DNA of 64,000 nt from an uncultured Coriobacteriales bacterium. Lineage in GTDB: Bacteria > Actinomycetota > Coriobacteriia > Coriobacteriales > UMGS124. The notes beneath the pieces were generated by a model. That model was given only the letters and a program-made list of their open reading frames with translations, was not told the origin of the DNA and did not search any database. Location: contig CAKUFZ010000001.1 of the NCBI GenBank assembly GCA_934654475.1, positions 1-64,000 on the forward strand, read 5' to 3'. The position numbers and the translations under genes were made by a program. Positions 17,699 to 27,207 of the stretch are shown here, in pieces (positions within the stretch are counted from its first letter, which is position 1; the number at the start of each line of letters is the position of its first letter).

Positions 17699-18240
17699 AG
17701 TCTCGTGCCCCTTTCGCGATATGCGCTGGCAGACGGTTTGGAGAGGTTCTGAGCGCGACTCATGGTGCGCCAGACGGACAGGTGGGCATGGCAGATGGCC
17801 GCCGCGAGCGCATCGGCCGCATGGTCAGGCTTGGGTTCGTGCTCCAGATGCAGCAGGTTCTTGACCATATACTGCACCTGCTGTTTGTCGGCCACGCCGG
17901 TGCCGGCCACCGCCTGCTTAATCTGCATGGGGGTGTATTCGCCCACCTCGAGCCCGCACCCCGTGCATGCCACAAGCGCCGCGCCTCGCGCCTGGGCGGT
18001 GGCGATGGCGCTCTGCGCGTTCGAGCAGAAGAAGACCTCCTCGACGGCAACCTCCATGGGAGAATAGCGCATGATGACCTCGGCGATCTCGTCGTGGATG
18101 CGCTTCAGGCGCATGGGCAGCGTGAGGCCCTTGTCGGTGTGGACGCACCCGTAAGCGCGCGCACGGCATTGGCTGCCACGCGTCTCGATGACCCCCCAGC
18201 CGGTGTTGGCAAGGCCGGGGTCGATGCCGAGAATGACCAA
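17695..18240 (-). CDS. ruvC: Holliday junction resolvase RuvC
   Basis: Dimeric endonuclease that cuts Holliday junctions. With the TTG start at 18240 (GGAGG seven bases upstream) it begins VILGIDPGLANTGWG, placing the first catalytic Asp at residue 7 as in E. coli. The other acidic residues appear in VEEVFF and in PDHAADALA. At 181 residues the length is normal. An ATG at 18261 would place the ribosome binding site inside the protein, so I reject it. It is the first gene of ruvC-ruvA-ruvB. Confidence 0.95.
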   Translation of the reverse strand: MVILGIDPGLANTGWGVIETRGSQCRARAYGCVHTDKGLTLPMRLKRIHDEIAEVIMRYSPMEVAVEEVFFCSNAQSAIATAQARGAALVACTGCGLEVGEYTPMQIKQAVAGTGVADKQQVQYMVKNLLHLEHEPKPDHAADALAAAICHAHLSVWRTMSRAQNLSKPSASAYRERGTRL

Positions 18241-18636
18241 GCGAACACCTCCAGAAAACAAAAAACGAACCGCCGCTCACTCGCAGACGATTCGCATTAC
18301 ACCTGCATACATGCTATGTGTATGGTATGCCGCGCTATCGGCCAAAACAAGGACGGACACTGGGTCTAGCAAATGAACAGACGACGGCGCTGAACACGCG
18401 GTACCGAGCAGGGCAATCGCAGAGGTACGCTCCCGTTCTGAAGCGAAGGCGTCAATGTTTGAATGTGTTACGTTACATTATCAAGTTTGATGTATCTCAT
18501 CCAAATGCTCAGCGCCCCAGCCCCGATGGGCGTGTACAATTAACCACCGTTCATCTGAAATTACCAGCCGTTCGCCATCGTGCGAAGACTCAGGCATTCA
18601 ACGCGGCACACCGCCGTACATAGCGAGGAGAACCCC
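18241..18636. other. Divergent intergenic region between ruvC and the flavoprotein gene
   Basis: About 400 bases without a supportable gene. It must hold the promoters of both the ruv genes and the plus-strand oxidoreductase. CATACA (18306-18311) and TGTATG (about 18319-18324) form a short inverted repeat. The middle (18450-18500) is AT-richer, with TTGAAT and TTACATTATC, but I found no clean -35/-10 pair. No LexA or CIRCE-type box was recognised. Confidence 0.35.
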
Positions 18637-19767
18637 GTGGAAACAGCCGGCACCCCCAACGAAACCACTCGACAGCCGTATGCTTCAACAGACTACGACC
18701 TTGTTGTGGTGGGAGCAGGACCTGCCGGTATTATGGCGGCTCGCGAGGCGGCACAGGCCGGCCTGCGCACGCTGCTCGTGGAGAGCTCGTCGCTGCCGCG
18801 CCGCAAGAGCTGTGGCGGCATGCTCAACGAATATGCCCAGCGCTTCCTTGAAGACGTCGCGCCGCTTCCCCACGGGATGGTGCTCGACCCGGCATGGGTG
18901 AACTTCCGCTACTACGACTGGGATCGCAAGATTAAGAAGCCCTGCTCGCTGCGGTTTGCCAACGTGGATCGGGCCATGTTCGACGAGTGGCTCTTGGGCC
19001 TGCTTCCCGACCGAGTCGACGTTTGGGACAAGAGCACCTTCGTGAGCTGCACCGACGAGGAATGCGGTGTCGACGTGCAGCTGCGCCGCGACGGCCGCGA
19101 GGCGCACGTCCATGCACGTTGGGTGATCGGTGCCGACGGCGCTCGCTCTGCCGTGCGACGCTCGCACCCCTCCTGGCCGCAGACGCAGAGTTACACGACC
19201 GTGCAAGAATACGTAACAATTCAACCAGGCGCAATAGAGCCCTACTTCGACTGCATCTACTCGCGCCACATCGACCCGGCCTATGGCTATGGCTACATCG
19301 TGCCCAAGGGTGAGGTTGCCATCATCGGCTCGGTGTTCTTCCCCAAGACAAAAGGCGTCACCGCTATGCACGAGAAGGCAATCGAGGTGTGGCGACAGCG
19401 CTATCAATTTGGCGATGCCGTGCGCCGCGAGGGTGGCAGCGCTATCCAAGTACGCTCCGCAAACGACATCATCTCAGGTGAAGGTCGCGTTCTTATGGCA
19501 GGCGAAGCCGCCGGCATCATGTCGCCCAGCTCCGGCGAGGGTATCTCGTTTGCCCTCAACTCCGGCAAGCTGGCCGGTGCCGCCGTTGTGCAGGCGGCAA
19601 AGGGTGCAGAAGAAGCCGTCGAATTGTACGAGACGAGTCTTGTACCCATCCGCAAGAACATCCGCCGTCGCTTGCGTTTCTTCCCCGTTATGAATTCAAG
19701 CTGGGGCAAATGGCTCGGCGGCTGCATGCCGACGCCACTCATCAGCAAAGTCACCGAATGGCTCTAG
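18637..19767 (+). CDS. FAD-dependent oxidoreductase, geranylgeranyl reductase family
   Basis: A 376-residue flavoprotein. The N-terminal dinucleotide-binding motif is VVVGAGPAGIMAAREAA (about residues 26-42). The second FAD motif is VIGADGARSAVRR, and the third is LMAGEAAGIMSPSSGEGISFAL. This set marks the geranylgeranyl-reductase/CbrA-like subgroup, which reduces isoprenoid double bonds or related substrates. The actual substrate here is unknown. I use the GTG at 18637 because GAGGAG lies six bases upstream. No isoprenoid biosynthesis gene lies nearby. The gene ends 90 bases before a long palindrome that includes a terminator-like stem. Confidence 0.85.
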   Translation: METAGTPNETTRQPYASTDYDLVVVGAGPAGIMAAREAAQAGLRTLLVESSSLPRRKSCGGMLNEYAQRFLEDVAPLPHGMVLDPAWVNFRYYDWDRKIKKPCSLRFANVDRAMFDEWLLGLLPDRVDVWDKSTFVSCTDEECGVDVQLRRDGREAHVHARWVIGADGARSAVRRSHPSWPQTQSYTTVQEYVTIQPGAIEPYFDCIYSRHIDPAYGYGYIVPKGEVAIIGSVFFPKTKGVTAMHEKAIEVWRQRYQFGDAVRREGGSAIQVRSANDIISGEGRVLMAGEAAGIMSPSSGEGISFALNSGKLAGAAVVQAAKGAEEAVELYETSLVPIRKNIRRRLRFFPVMNSSWGKWLGGCMPTPLISKVTEWL

Positions 19768-19811
19768 CTCTTAGAAGCTCCCAAACCCGAAGAAGGCCGT
19801 TACGGCGCAAG

Positions 19812-19956
19812 GACTGTGGGCTGTGTTCGGGGCGAGTTCCGCAGTGAATGCAAGAAAAGGGCCAAAAGTGCGCGAAGCGCACCCTTGGCCCGGGTTTTCG
19901 TAGCATTCGGTACGAGGACCTGTCTGAGCCCTGAACACAGCCCGCAGGCCAAGGGG
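19812..19956. repeat. Long imperfect palindrome of about 145 bp with a terminator-like core
   Basis: The two halves are largely reverse complements. CTGTGGGCTGTGTTC (about 19814-19828) matches GAACACAGCCCGCAG (about 19937-19951) with one mismatch. GAATGC (about 19846) matches GCATTC (about 19903), and GGGCCAA (19859-19865) matches TTGGCCC (19885-19891). The centre is GTGCGC-GAA-GCGCAC. The core stem is followed by GTTTT on the plus strand and by CTTTTC on the minus strand, so it can serve as a bidirectional terminator for the convergent flavoprotein and response-regulator genes. The outer arms go far beyond what a terminator needs. A miniature inverted-repeat element is possible. Confidence 0.75.
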
Positions 19957-19960
19957 AAGC

Positions 19961-20629
19961 CTACAGCCTGAAGAGGTATCCGACTCCGCGCACGGTCTCG
20001 ATGTGGTTGGAGATCTGGGGGCCGAGCTTGGCGCGGATGCGCCTGACATGGACGTCCACCGTACGGGAGCCGCCGCAATAGTCGAAGCCCCACACGCGGC
20101 GCAGAAGCGTCTCGCGCGAGTATGCACGCCCAGGGTGGGTCACCATGAAGGCAAGCAGCGAGTACTCCATATAGGTGAGGTCGATGGGGGCGTCACCCAC
20201 ACGCACCTGGTAGGTGGCGAGGTTGACCATGAGGTCGTCGACCTTGACGACGTCGTCGTCGCTGGTCTCCTCGCCGGGCCACAGCAGGTGACGGATACGC
20301 ACGGCATATTCGGCGTCGCTTGCCGTGGTGCAAATGAAATCGGCGACGGGGCGCATGGGCAGGTGCAGGTCGGGCATCTGGCCCTCGGTCACCACGAACA
20401 GCATCGGGGTCGAACTGTCGGCAAGCGTCATCTCGATGTTCTCAACCTGCGAGGCCTGAACACCATTGGTCTCCAGGACGACGAGGTCGAATTCGCGCTC
20501 AAGAATCGCCTGGGAGAAGCGCGAAACGCTTGCAAGCAAAATGGAGACATCGAGCACCGACGACAGGCGACGCATACGCTCGTGACCGTCAGCCGTCTGT
20601 GAAAGAAACAAGGCTGTCTTGTGGTGCAT
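19961..20629 (-). CDS. OmpR-type response regulator with an altered receiver domain
   Basis: Residues ~128-222 form an OmpR/PhoB winged helix with strong motifs (LTYMEYSLLAFMVTHPGRAYSRE, SRTVDVHVRRIRAKLG, VRGVGYLF). The first ~115 residues look like a receiver domain, but the usual phospho-acceptor Asp is replaced: the strand reads DLVVLETNG, with Glu53 where DLVLLD is expected. This suggests a phosphorylation-independent or constitutively active form (inference). No histidine kinase is adjacent. The ATG at 20629 has GGGAGG five bases upstream; an in-frame ATG at 20674 lacks such a site. It diverges from gltB, so regulation of glutamate synthase is possible but unproven. Confidence 0.85.
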   Translation of the reverse strand: MHHKTALFLSQTADGHERMRRLSSVLDVSILLASVSRFSQAILEREFDLVVLETNGVQASQVENIEMTLADSSTPMLFVVTEGQMPDLHLPMRPVADFICTTASDAEYAVRIRHLLWPGEETSDDDVVKVDDLMVNLATYQVRVGDAPIDLTYMEYSLLAFMVTHPGRAYSRETLLRRVWGFDYCGGSRTVDVHVRRIRAKLGPQISNHIETVRGVGYLFRL

Positions 20630-20930
20630 CTCAACCTCCCATAAAAACGAACCCAGAAAAGCAATCTTTTCCAATCAATCATTATTGCAGAGATTAAAAA
20701 AGATGTGTTGCAGAACCATTTCAATTGTTGGGCAAATCAAACCTCGTTGTTTCATCACAGCCATGTGAGTTACCTGACACCATTGTTACGTTTTAACAAA
20801 CTGCGGCGGCATTTTCGCTTTCGAAACATTCTAAGCGGACAGTTCAATATGTCATTGGTCTGTCCCGATCCCCTTCTCTTTGACCACAGGGAATAGGGAC
20901 GCTCATCATGCACGTTCGTTGGAGGTTTGT
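20630..20930. other. Divergent control region between the response regulator and gltB
   Basis: About 300 bases without a gene, AT-richer than the surroundings. An inverted repeat TTGTTA-CGTTT-TAACAA lies at 20783-20799 and could be an operator. TTCGAAA lies around 20820. GGAGG sits directly before the gltB ATG. I found no convincing -35/-10 pair on either strand. Confidence 0.4.
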
Positions 20931-23900
20931 ATGAACGCATCCGCCACCCTGCCGCCCAAGGCATGGGGACTGTATCGCCCGGAGTTCGAGCACGACGCAT
21001 GCGGCATCGGCGCACTGGCAAACGTCAAGGGCGTTCGCACCCATCAGATGCTCAGCGACGCCTTGTCGGTGCTTCTCAACATGGACCATCGAGGCGGCGC
21101 GGGCCTGGAGTCGAACACGGGTGACGGAGCAGGCATCCTCTTCCAGGTACCGCACAGGTTCTTCCGCAAGGAGGCCCAGAAGTGCGGCCGCCTTCTGCCC
21201 GACGAGGGCGACTACGGCGTCGCCATGCTGTTCCTCCCGCGCGACGAGAATCTGTTCGAGCAGGCACGCACCCTCGTAGAGCGGTGCTGCTCTGAAAACG
21301 GCCTCCCCGTGCTTTTCTGGCGCGAGGTGCCTGTCGATGCGCACGACCTGGGCGCGACGGCGCAAGCCTGCCAGCCGCGCATCTGGCAGGCCTTCATGGT
21401 GCGACCAGGCACGGTTGAACGCGGCATGGAGTTCGAACGGGCCCTCTACATCGCACGCCGCTCCATCGAGAAGCGCGCCCAGGGCATGGGCATGCCGCAA
21501 AAGGACGTCTTCTACGTCTGCTCCATGAGCGCACGCGTCATCGTGTACAAGGGCATGCTGCTTGCCAGCCAGCTCAGGACGTTCTACCTGGACCTTTCCG
21601 ACGCCACGGTCGAGACGGCCATCGCCTTGGTCCACTCGCGCTACTCCACGAACACCACGCCTTCCTGGGAACGCGCGCATCCCCAGCGCTACATCGTGCA
21701 CAACGGCGAGATCAACACGTTGCGCGGCAACGTCAACTGGATTCGCGCCCGGGAAGCCGACCTGTACTCCCCCATCATTCCCCGCCTCGACCGGGTGCTG
21801 CCCATCATCGACCGCGAGGGCTCCGACTCGGCAATCCTGGACAACGTGGCGGAGTTCCTGTACATGAACGGGCGCAGCCTGCCGCGTGCCATGAGCATGC
21901 TCGTGCCTGAACCCTGGGACAACAACGACTCGCTCAGCGCCCGCCGCCATGACTTCGACTCCTACCAGTCGTGCCTCATGGAGCCGTGGGACGGCCCGGC
22001 CGCAATCGCGTTCACCGACGGCGTGCGCATGGGCGCCGTGCTCGACCGCAACGGCCTGCGCCCCGCTCGCTACACGCTCACGCGCGACGATCGCCTGATT
22101 CTGGCCTCCGAGACGGGCGTGCTCGACATTCCTCCGCAAAACGTGCTGCTCAAGGGCGGTCTCATGCCCGGACAGATGCTTCTTGTGGACCCGGCGCAGG
22201 GACGCGTCGTGTGGGACGACGAGATCAAAGAGGACATGGCCTCGCAGCGCCCCTGGCACGAGTGGATTCAGAAGAACATGATTCGCGCGGCAAGCCTTCC
22301 GCTGCCCGAGGGGTATGACGCCGAAGGCGCAGGACAGGAGTTCCCCGAACTCGAGGTTCCCGCAGGCGAAACACTTGCCAGCATCTCGAATCGCTACGGG
22401 GTGTGCTACGAGGACGTCGTGTCGCAGATCGCCCCCATGGCGAGCAACGCCCACGAGCCCCTCGTCTCCATGGGCGTCGACTCGCCGCTCGCCGTGCTCT
22501 CCGAGCAGCCCCGCAAGCTCTACAGCTACTTCAAGCAGCTGTTCGCCCAGGTCACCAACCCTCCCATCGACGCCCTGCGCGAGAAGATCGTAACCTCGAC
22601 CATCTCCTACCTCGGCAACCACGGCAACGCGCTCGAGGACACCAGCGCCAACTGCCGCCGCATCCGCTTGGAAGCCCCCATCATCGACCGAGAGATGTTC
22701 GAGCGCATCTGCTCCATCAAGAAGACGGGGTTCAAGGTCGCAAGGCTGCGTTGCGCCTATCCGCGCGCCCATGGCGAGCAGGGACTTCGCGAGGCTCTCG
22801 ACGCCCTTGCCGAGCAGGCGTTTGAAGCCGTGGAGGCAGGCTGCAACATACTGGTGCTCTCCGACAGGGTCACGCCCGGCGAGGTGCCGGTGCCGAGCCT
22901 TCTGGCCTTGGGCCGCGTGCATCACCATCTCATCCGCAAAGGCGTGCGCACCCGCACCGACCTGGTGGTTGAGACGGGCGACGCCGTGAGCACGCACGAC
23001 TTCGCCATGCTTGTGGGCTACTCGGCAAGCGCCGTGTACCCCTACCTCGCCCACGCCCAGGTGCGCGACGCCGTGCGCAAGGGCCTCGTCGCCCTGCCTG
23101 AAAACGAGGCAATCGCCAACTTCGACAAGGCCGTGACGGCGGGCATCGTGTCCATCATGTCGAAGATGGGCATCTCCACCATCCAGGGCTACCATTCCGC
23201 GCAGATCTTTGAGGCGGTCGGCATCGCCGAGGACGTCGTGAACGACTGCTTCACCGGCACGGTCAGCCGCATTGCAGGCCTGAGCTTTGACGAGCTTGCA
23301 CGCGAGGCAAACGAGAAGTACGACCGCGCCCTGGCCATTGCGGCCAGCGCCGTGCCCGACCAGCTCCCCAACTCGGGTGAGACGGCCTGGAGGCCGGGCA
23401 AGGAAGACCACCTCATCGACCCCACGACCATCTTTGCGCTGCAAACGGCCACCCGCACGGGCTCGCAGGAGGCCTGGGACGCCTACAGCTCCATCGTCAA
23501 CCGCCCCGGTCGCGCCGTCGTGCTGCGCAACCTGCTCGACTTTGACACGCGCACCTGCACGCCCGTGCCCATTGACGAAGTCGAGCCGGCCAGCGAGATC
23601 GTCAAGCGCTTCAAGACGGGCGCAATGAGCTACGGCTCCATCTCCAAGGAGGCCCACGAGGCGCTCGCCATCGCCATGAACCGCCTGCACGGCTTCTCCA
23701 ACACAGGCGAGGGCGGCGAGGACATCGTGCGCGAGGTGCCGCTGGCCAACGGCGACACGGCGCTTTCGGCCATCAAGCAGGTGGCTTCGGGCAGGTTCGG
23801 CGTGACGAGCCGCTACCTCTCCACGGCCCGCGAGATTCAGATCAAGCTCGCCCAGGGCGCAAAGCCCGGCGAGGGCGGCCACCTGCCCGGCAAGAAGGTG

Positions 23901-25568
23901 TACCCCTGGATCGCCAAGACGCGCCGCTCGACGCCGGGCGTCAGCCTTATCTCGCCGCCGCCGCACCACGACATCTACTCCATCGAGGACCTAGCCGAGC
24001 TCATCTTCGACCTCAAGAACGCCAATCCCGCGGCCGACATCTCAGTCAAGCTCGTAAGCGAGACGGGCGTGGGCACCATCGCCACCGGCGTGGCCAAGGG
24101 CGGAGCCGACAAGATTCTCATCTCCGGTCACGACGGAGGCACCGGTGCCGCGCCGCGTAACTCTGTCTACCACGCCGGTCTGCCGCTTGAGCTGGGCCTT
24201 TCCGAGACTCAGCAGACGCTTTTGCAGAACGGCCTGCGTTCGCGCGTCATGCTTGAGGCTGACGGCAAGCTCCTCACGGGCCGTGACGTGGCCATCGCGT
24301 GCCTCTTGGGCGCCGAGGAGTTCGGCTTTGCCACCGCGCCGCTCATCGCCCTAGGCTGCCTCATGCAGCGCGACTGCCACCAGGACACCTGCCCCGTGGG
24401 CGTCGCCACGCAAAACGAGCACCTGCGCGCCCGCTTCACCGGCAAGCCTGAGTACGTCGTGAACTTCATGCTCTTCGTCGCAGAAGAGCTCAGGGGCATC
24501 ATGGCTCGCCTGGGCTTCCGCAAGCTCGACGACATGGTGGGTCACGTGGAACTGCTGCACCAGATCGAGATCCCCGGCAACTGGAAGGCCAACACGCTCG
24601 ACCTTTCTGCCGTGCTCGCCAAGCCCGAGCTCGTCTTCGGCGCAAACATCCCCGGCGCGGACACGCCTCACTTCGACCCGGCGATGGCGTTCAACCACAA
24701 GCTTGGCAAGACCCTTGACGCAACGCTTTTCGTGCCACTCACCCAGACGACGCGCGACAGCCTTGCACCCACCCGCTTCCACGCCGACATCACCAACGTC
24801 AACCGTTGCGTGGGAACGATGCTGGGCGCCACGGTGACGAAGGCCTACCCGGAGGGGTTGCCCGCGGGCTCCATTCGCATCGACTGCTCCGGGTCGGGCG
24901 GCCAGAGCTTCGGGGCATTCTTGCCCGCAGGCATCGAGCTCAACATCTGCGGCGACGCCAACGACTACTTCGGCAAGGGCCTGTCGGGAGGAACGCTCGC
25001 CGTGCATCCCGACCCCGCGACCCCCATCCAGTTCGACGAGAACATGGTCATCGGCAACGTTGCGTTTTATGGCGCCACCGCAGGATGCGGCTATGTCAAC
25101 GGCATGGCGGGACAAAGGTTCGCGGTCCGCAACTCCGGCGCGACGCTCGTGGTCGAAGGCGTGGGCAACCATGGCTGCGAGTACATGACCGGAGGCGTCG
25201 TGCTCATCTTGGGTCCCGTGGGCCTCAACTTCGCAGCAGGCATGAGCGGCGGCGTCGCCTACGTCTATGACGAGTTCGAGACGCTCGACGATTGCACCAA
25301 CCACGACATGGTGACCATCGAGGCGCCCTCCCCCGAGGAAATCATGCAGATTCGCACCCTCATGACCAACCATGTCAAGGCGACGAACTCGCCGCGCGCC
25401 ATCAAGATGCTTTACCAGTTTGAAAACGTGCAGCACCGCTTCAAGAAGGTCATTCCGACCGACTACAACCGGATGCTCACGCTCATTGCAAACGAAGAAG
25501 ACCAGGGCAAGACGCATGACGACGCGCTGCGCGACGCCTTCGCGGTCATGACCGGCAACCAGGCATAA
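20931..25568 (+). CDS. gltB: Glutamate synthase (NADPH-type) large subunit
   Basis: Catalyses glutamine + 2-oxoglutarate to two glutamate with GltD supplying electrons. At 1545 residues it has full length. A Cys-nucleophile glutaminase domain begins at C24 in EHDACGIGALA (the residues before it are expected to be removed). The central and FMN domains follow (SGHDGGTGAAPRNSVYHAGL). The [3Fe-4S] cysteines lie in CLMQRDCHQDTCPVG near residue 1145, and the C-terminal beta-helix is Gly-rich. The ATG at 20931 has GGAGG five bases upstream; an ATG at 20880 is less likely. gltD follows after 9 bases. Confidence 0.97.
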   Translation: MNASATLPPKAWGLYRPEFEHDACGIGALANVKGVRTHQMLSDALSVLLNMDHRGGAGLESNTGDGAGILFQVPHRFFRKEAQKCGRLLPDEGDYGVAMLFLPRDENLFEQARTLVERCCSENGLPVLFWREVPVDAHDLGATAQACQPRIWQAFMVRPGTVERGMEFERALYIARRSIEKRAQGMGMPQKDVFYVCSMSARVIVYKGMLLASQLRTFYLDLSDATVETAIALVHSRYSTNTTPSWERAHPQRYIVHNGEINTLRGNVNWIRAREADLYSPIIPRLDRVLPIIDREGSDSAILDNVAEFLYMNGRSLPRAMSMLVPEPWDNNDSLSARRHDFDSYQSCLMEPWDGPAAIAFTDGVRMGAVLDRNGLRPARYTLTRDDRLILASETGVLDIPPQNVLLKGGLMPGQMLLVDPAQGRVVWDDEIKEDMASQRPWHEWIQKNMIRAASLPLPEGYDAEGAGQEFPELEVPAGETLASISNRYGVCYEDVVSQIAPMASNAHEPLVSMGVDSPLAVLSEQPRKLYSYFKQLFAQVTNPPIDALREKIVTSTISYLGNHGNALEDTSANCRRIRLEAPIIDREMFERICSIKKTGFKVARLRCAYPRAHGEQGLREALDALAEQAFEAVEAGCNILVLSDRVTPGEVPVPSLLALGRVHHHLIRKGVRTRTDLVVETGDAVSTHDFAMLVGYSASAVYPYLAHAQVRDAVRKGLVALPENEAIANFDKAVTAGIVSIMSKMGISTIQGYHSAQIFEAVGIAEDVVNDCFTGTVSRIAGLSFDELAREANEKYDRALAIAASAVPDQLPNSGETAWRPGKEDHLIDPTTIFALQTATRTGSQEAWDAYSSIVNRPGRAVVLRNLLDFDTRTCTPVPIDEVEPASEIVKRFKTGAMSYGSISKEAHEALAIAMNRLHGFSNTGEGGEDIVREVPLANGDTALSAIKQVASGRFGVTSRYLSTAREIQIKLAQGAKPGEGGHLPGKKVYPWIAKTRRSTPGVSLISPPPHHDIYSIEDLAELIFDLKNANPAADISVKLVSETGVGTIATGVAKGGADKILISGHDGGTGAAPRNSVYHAGLPLELGLSETQQTLLQNGLRSRVMLEADGKLLTGRDVAIACLLGAEEFGFATAPLIALGCLMQRDCHQDTCPVGVATQNEHLRARFTGKPEYVVNFMLFVAEELRGIMARLGFRKLDDMVGHVELLHQIEIPGNWKANTLDLSAVLAKPELVFGANIPGADTPHFDPAMAFNHKLGKTLDATLFVPLTQTTRDSLAPTRFHADITNVNRCVGTMLGATVTKAYPEGLPAGSIRIDCSGSGGQSFGAFLPAGIELNICGDANDYFGKGLSGGTLAVHPDPATPIQFDENMVIGNVAFYGATAGCGYVNGMAGQRFAVRNSGATLVVEGVGNHGCEYMTGGVVLILGPVGLNFAAGMSGGVAYVYDEFETLDDCTNHDMVTIEAPSPEEIMQIRTLMTNHVKATNSPRAIKMLYQFENVQHRFKKVIPTDYNRMLTLIANEEDQGKTHDDALRDAFAVMTGNQA

Positions 25569-25577
25569 GGAGAGACG

Positions 25578-27038
25578 ATGGGACAGATTGGTGGATTTCT
25601 CACACAGGAGCGCGTCGACCACGCCACACGGCCCTGCCTCAACCGCCTCGCCGACTGGAACGACATTGCCGTGCCCAACGACGACGACACCCAGCGCAAG
25701 CAGGCCGGTCGCTGCATGGGCTGCGGCGTGGCGTTTTGCCAGTCGGGAATAGCCTTCGGCGCCTCTCGGGCCCTTTCGGGCTGCCCCTTGCACAACCTCA
25801 TTCCCGAGTGGAACGACCTCGTGTGGCGCGGGCTTTGGCAACAAGCCTATGAGCGTCTGACGCTTACAAACCCCTTCCCCGAGTTCACGGGGCGCGTGTG
25901 CCCGGCGCTGTGCGAAAAGGCATGCAACCTGGGCCTGCACGACGACCCCACCTGCATCCGAGACAACGAGCGTGCCATTGTGGAGCACGCCTTCGAAAAG
26001 GGGTGGGTCAAGGCTCCCGTTCCCCGCGTCAAAACCGGCAAGCGCGTCGCCGTTGTGGGTTCGGGACCTGCCGGCCTGGCCTGCGCCTGGCAGCTCACCC
26101 AGGCCGGCCATGACGTCACCGTCTTCGAGAGCGCGGACCGCCCAGGCGGCCTGCTCATGTACGGCATCCCCTGCATGAAGCTGCCCAAAGACGTCATCAT
26201 GCGCCGCGTTGCCCTGCTGGAAGAAGCCGGGTGCCGTGTTCTGCTCGAGACCCAGGCCAGCTCTGAGATTACCGGGGATTTCGACGCCATCGTCGTTGCC
26301 ACGGGAGCCAGAAAGGCACGCACGCTCGATGTCCCCGGCGCACAGGCCCAGGGCGTCACGCTTGCACTCGACTACCTCACGGACGCCACAAAGGCCGTCC
26401 TCGACGGCACAGCCCCGTCAATCGACGCCCGTGGCCTTGACGTCGTCGTCGTGGGAGGCGGCGACACAGGCACCGACTGCCTGGCCACAGCACTCAGGCA
26501 GGGGGCCAAGAGCGTCACGCAGCTGCAGTATCACCCCGCACCGTCGCCCGTGCGCCAAGAATCCAACCCTTGGCCCTGCTGGCCCAACGTGTACACGAGC
26601 GACTACGGCCAGCTCGAGGCGGCAGCCAAGCAAGGTGAAGACCCGCGCCAGTGGTCCACGAACACCCTCGAAGTCATCGCTGACGAGCAGGGCCATGCCC
26701 GCCAGCTCAAGGTGTGCGAGGTTCGCTGGGAGGGCGGCAAGCCTCAGCCCGTTGCAGGCACACAACGTCTTATCCCGGCAGATCTCGTGCTGGTCGCACG
26801 CGGCTTTGCCGGCCCTGAGCCCGAAGCGTTCGGCGCACTGGGAATCGCGATGACAAACGGGGCAAGGCGCCTGCCTGTCTGCATTGCACAAAGCGGCCCC
26901 GACATGTTCAAGGTGGCCGGCCGCGACGGCTTCTTCGTCTGTGGAGATGCGCGCCACGGCGCAAGTCTCGTCGTCAACGCCATCGACGAAGGCATGCGCT
27001 GCGCTGCCGACGTCGATACCTGGCTCAAGACCCGCTAA
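25578..27038 (+). CDS. gltD: Glutamate synthase small subunit
   Basis: NADPH-oxidising FAD subunit of glutamate synthase (486 aa). The N-terminal part carries the cysteines for two [4Fe-4S] clusters (CMGCGVAFC, SGCPLHN, GRVCPALCEKACN). The FAD motif VAVVGSGPAGLACAW lies near residue 155 and the NADPH motif VVVVGGGDTGTDCLATAL near residue 292. It closes with a GDARHGASLVVNAIDEG segment typical of the family. It follows gltB after 9 bases, with GGAGA as ribosome binding site, and an intrinsic terminator follows. Confidence 0.96.
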   Translation: MGQIGGFLTQERVDHATRPCLNRLADWNDIAVPNDDDTQRKQAGRCMGCGVAFCQSGIAFGASRALSGCPLHNLIPEWNDLVWRGLWQQAYERLTLTNPFPEFTGRVCPALCEKACNLGLHDDPTCIRDNERAIVEHAFEKGWVKAPVPRVKTGKRVAVVGSGPAGLACAWQLTQAGHDVTVFESADRPGGLLMYGIPCMKLPKDVIMRRVALLEEAGCRVLLETQASSEITGDFDAIVVATGARKARTLDVPGAQAQGVTLALDYLTDATKAVLDGTAPSIDARGLDVVVVGGGDTGTDCLATALRQGAKSVTQLQYHPAPSPVRQESNPWPCWPNVYTSDYGQLEAAAKQGEDPRQWSTNTLEVIADEQGHARQLKVCEVRWEGGKPQPVAGTQRLIPADLVLVARGFAGPEPEAFGALGIAMTNGARRLPVCIAQSGPDMFKVAGRDGFFVCGDARHGASLVVNAIDEGMRCAADVDTWLKTR

Positions 27039-27081
27039 CCTCCGAAGCACATACAAGCAAGCCCAAAAAGCCTGCAAACGA

Positions 27082-27125
27082 GAGGCGCCCGTCCGACACA
27101 AAGCCAGGCGGGCGCCTCTTTTTGA
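27082..27125 (+). terminator. Intrinsic terminator after gltBD
   Basis: GAGGCGCCCG (27082-27091) pairs with CGGGCGCCTC (27109-27118) and is followed by TTTTT. It lies 44 bases past the gltD stop. Confidence 0.9.
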
Positions 27126-27156
27126 AACGACAAGGAGCAATGGGAGACAGAAACAC

Positions 27157-27193
27157 AAAAGGGCCGCACCGCGCCTCAAACGCGATACGGCCC
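27157..27193 (-). terminator. Intrinsic terminator after luxS
   Basis: On the minus strand GGGCCG (27193-27188) pairs with CGGCCC (27166-27161), with an inner CGCG/CGCG stem, followed by TTTTGTG. It lies 15 bases past the luxS stop. Confidence 0.8.
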
Positions 27194-27207
27194 CATAGCG
27201 TCAATCT

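Noticed and set aside
19768..20127. Short overlapping frames across the palindrome
   Set aside because: They arise from the inverted repeat itself and share no family pattern.
20844..23969. A 1041-codon open frame antisense to gltB
   Set aside because: It is a shadow of GC-rich codon bias in gltB: no ribosome binding site, no recognisable domain, and His/Gly/Val-biased composition.
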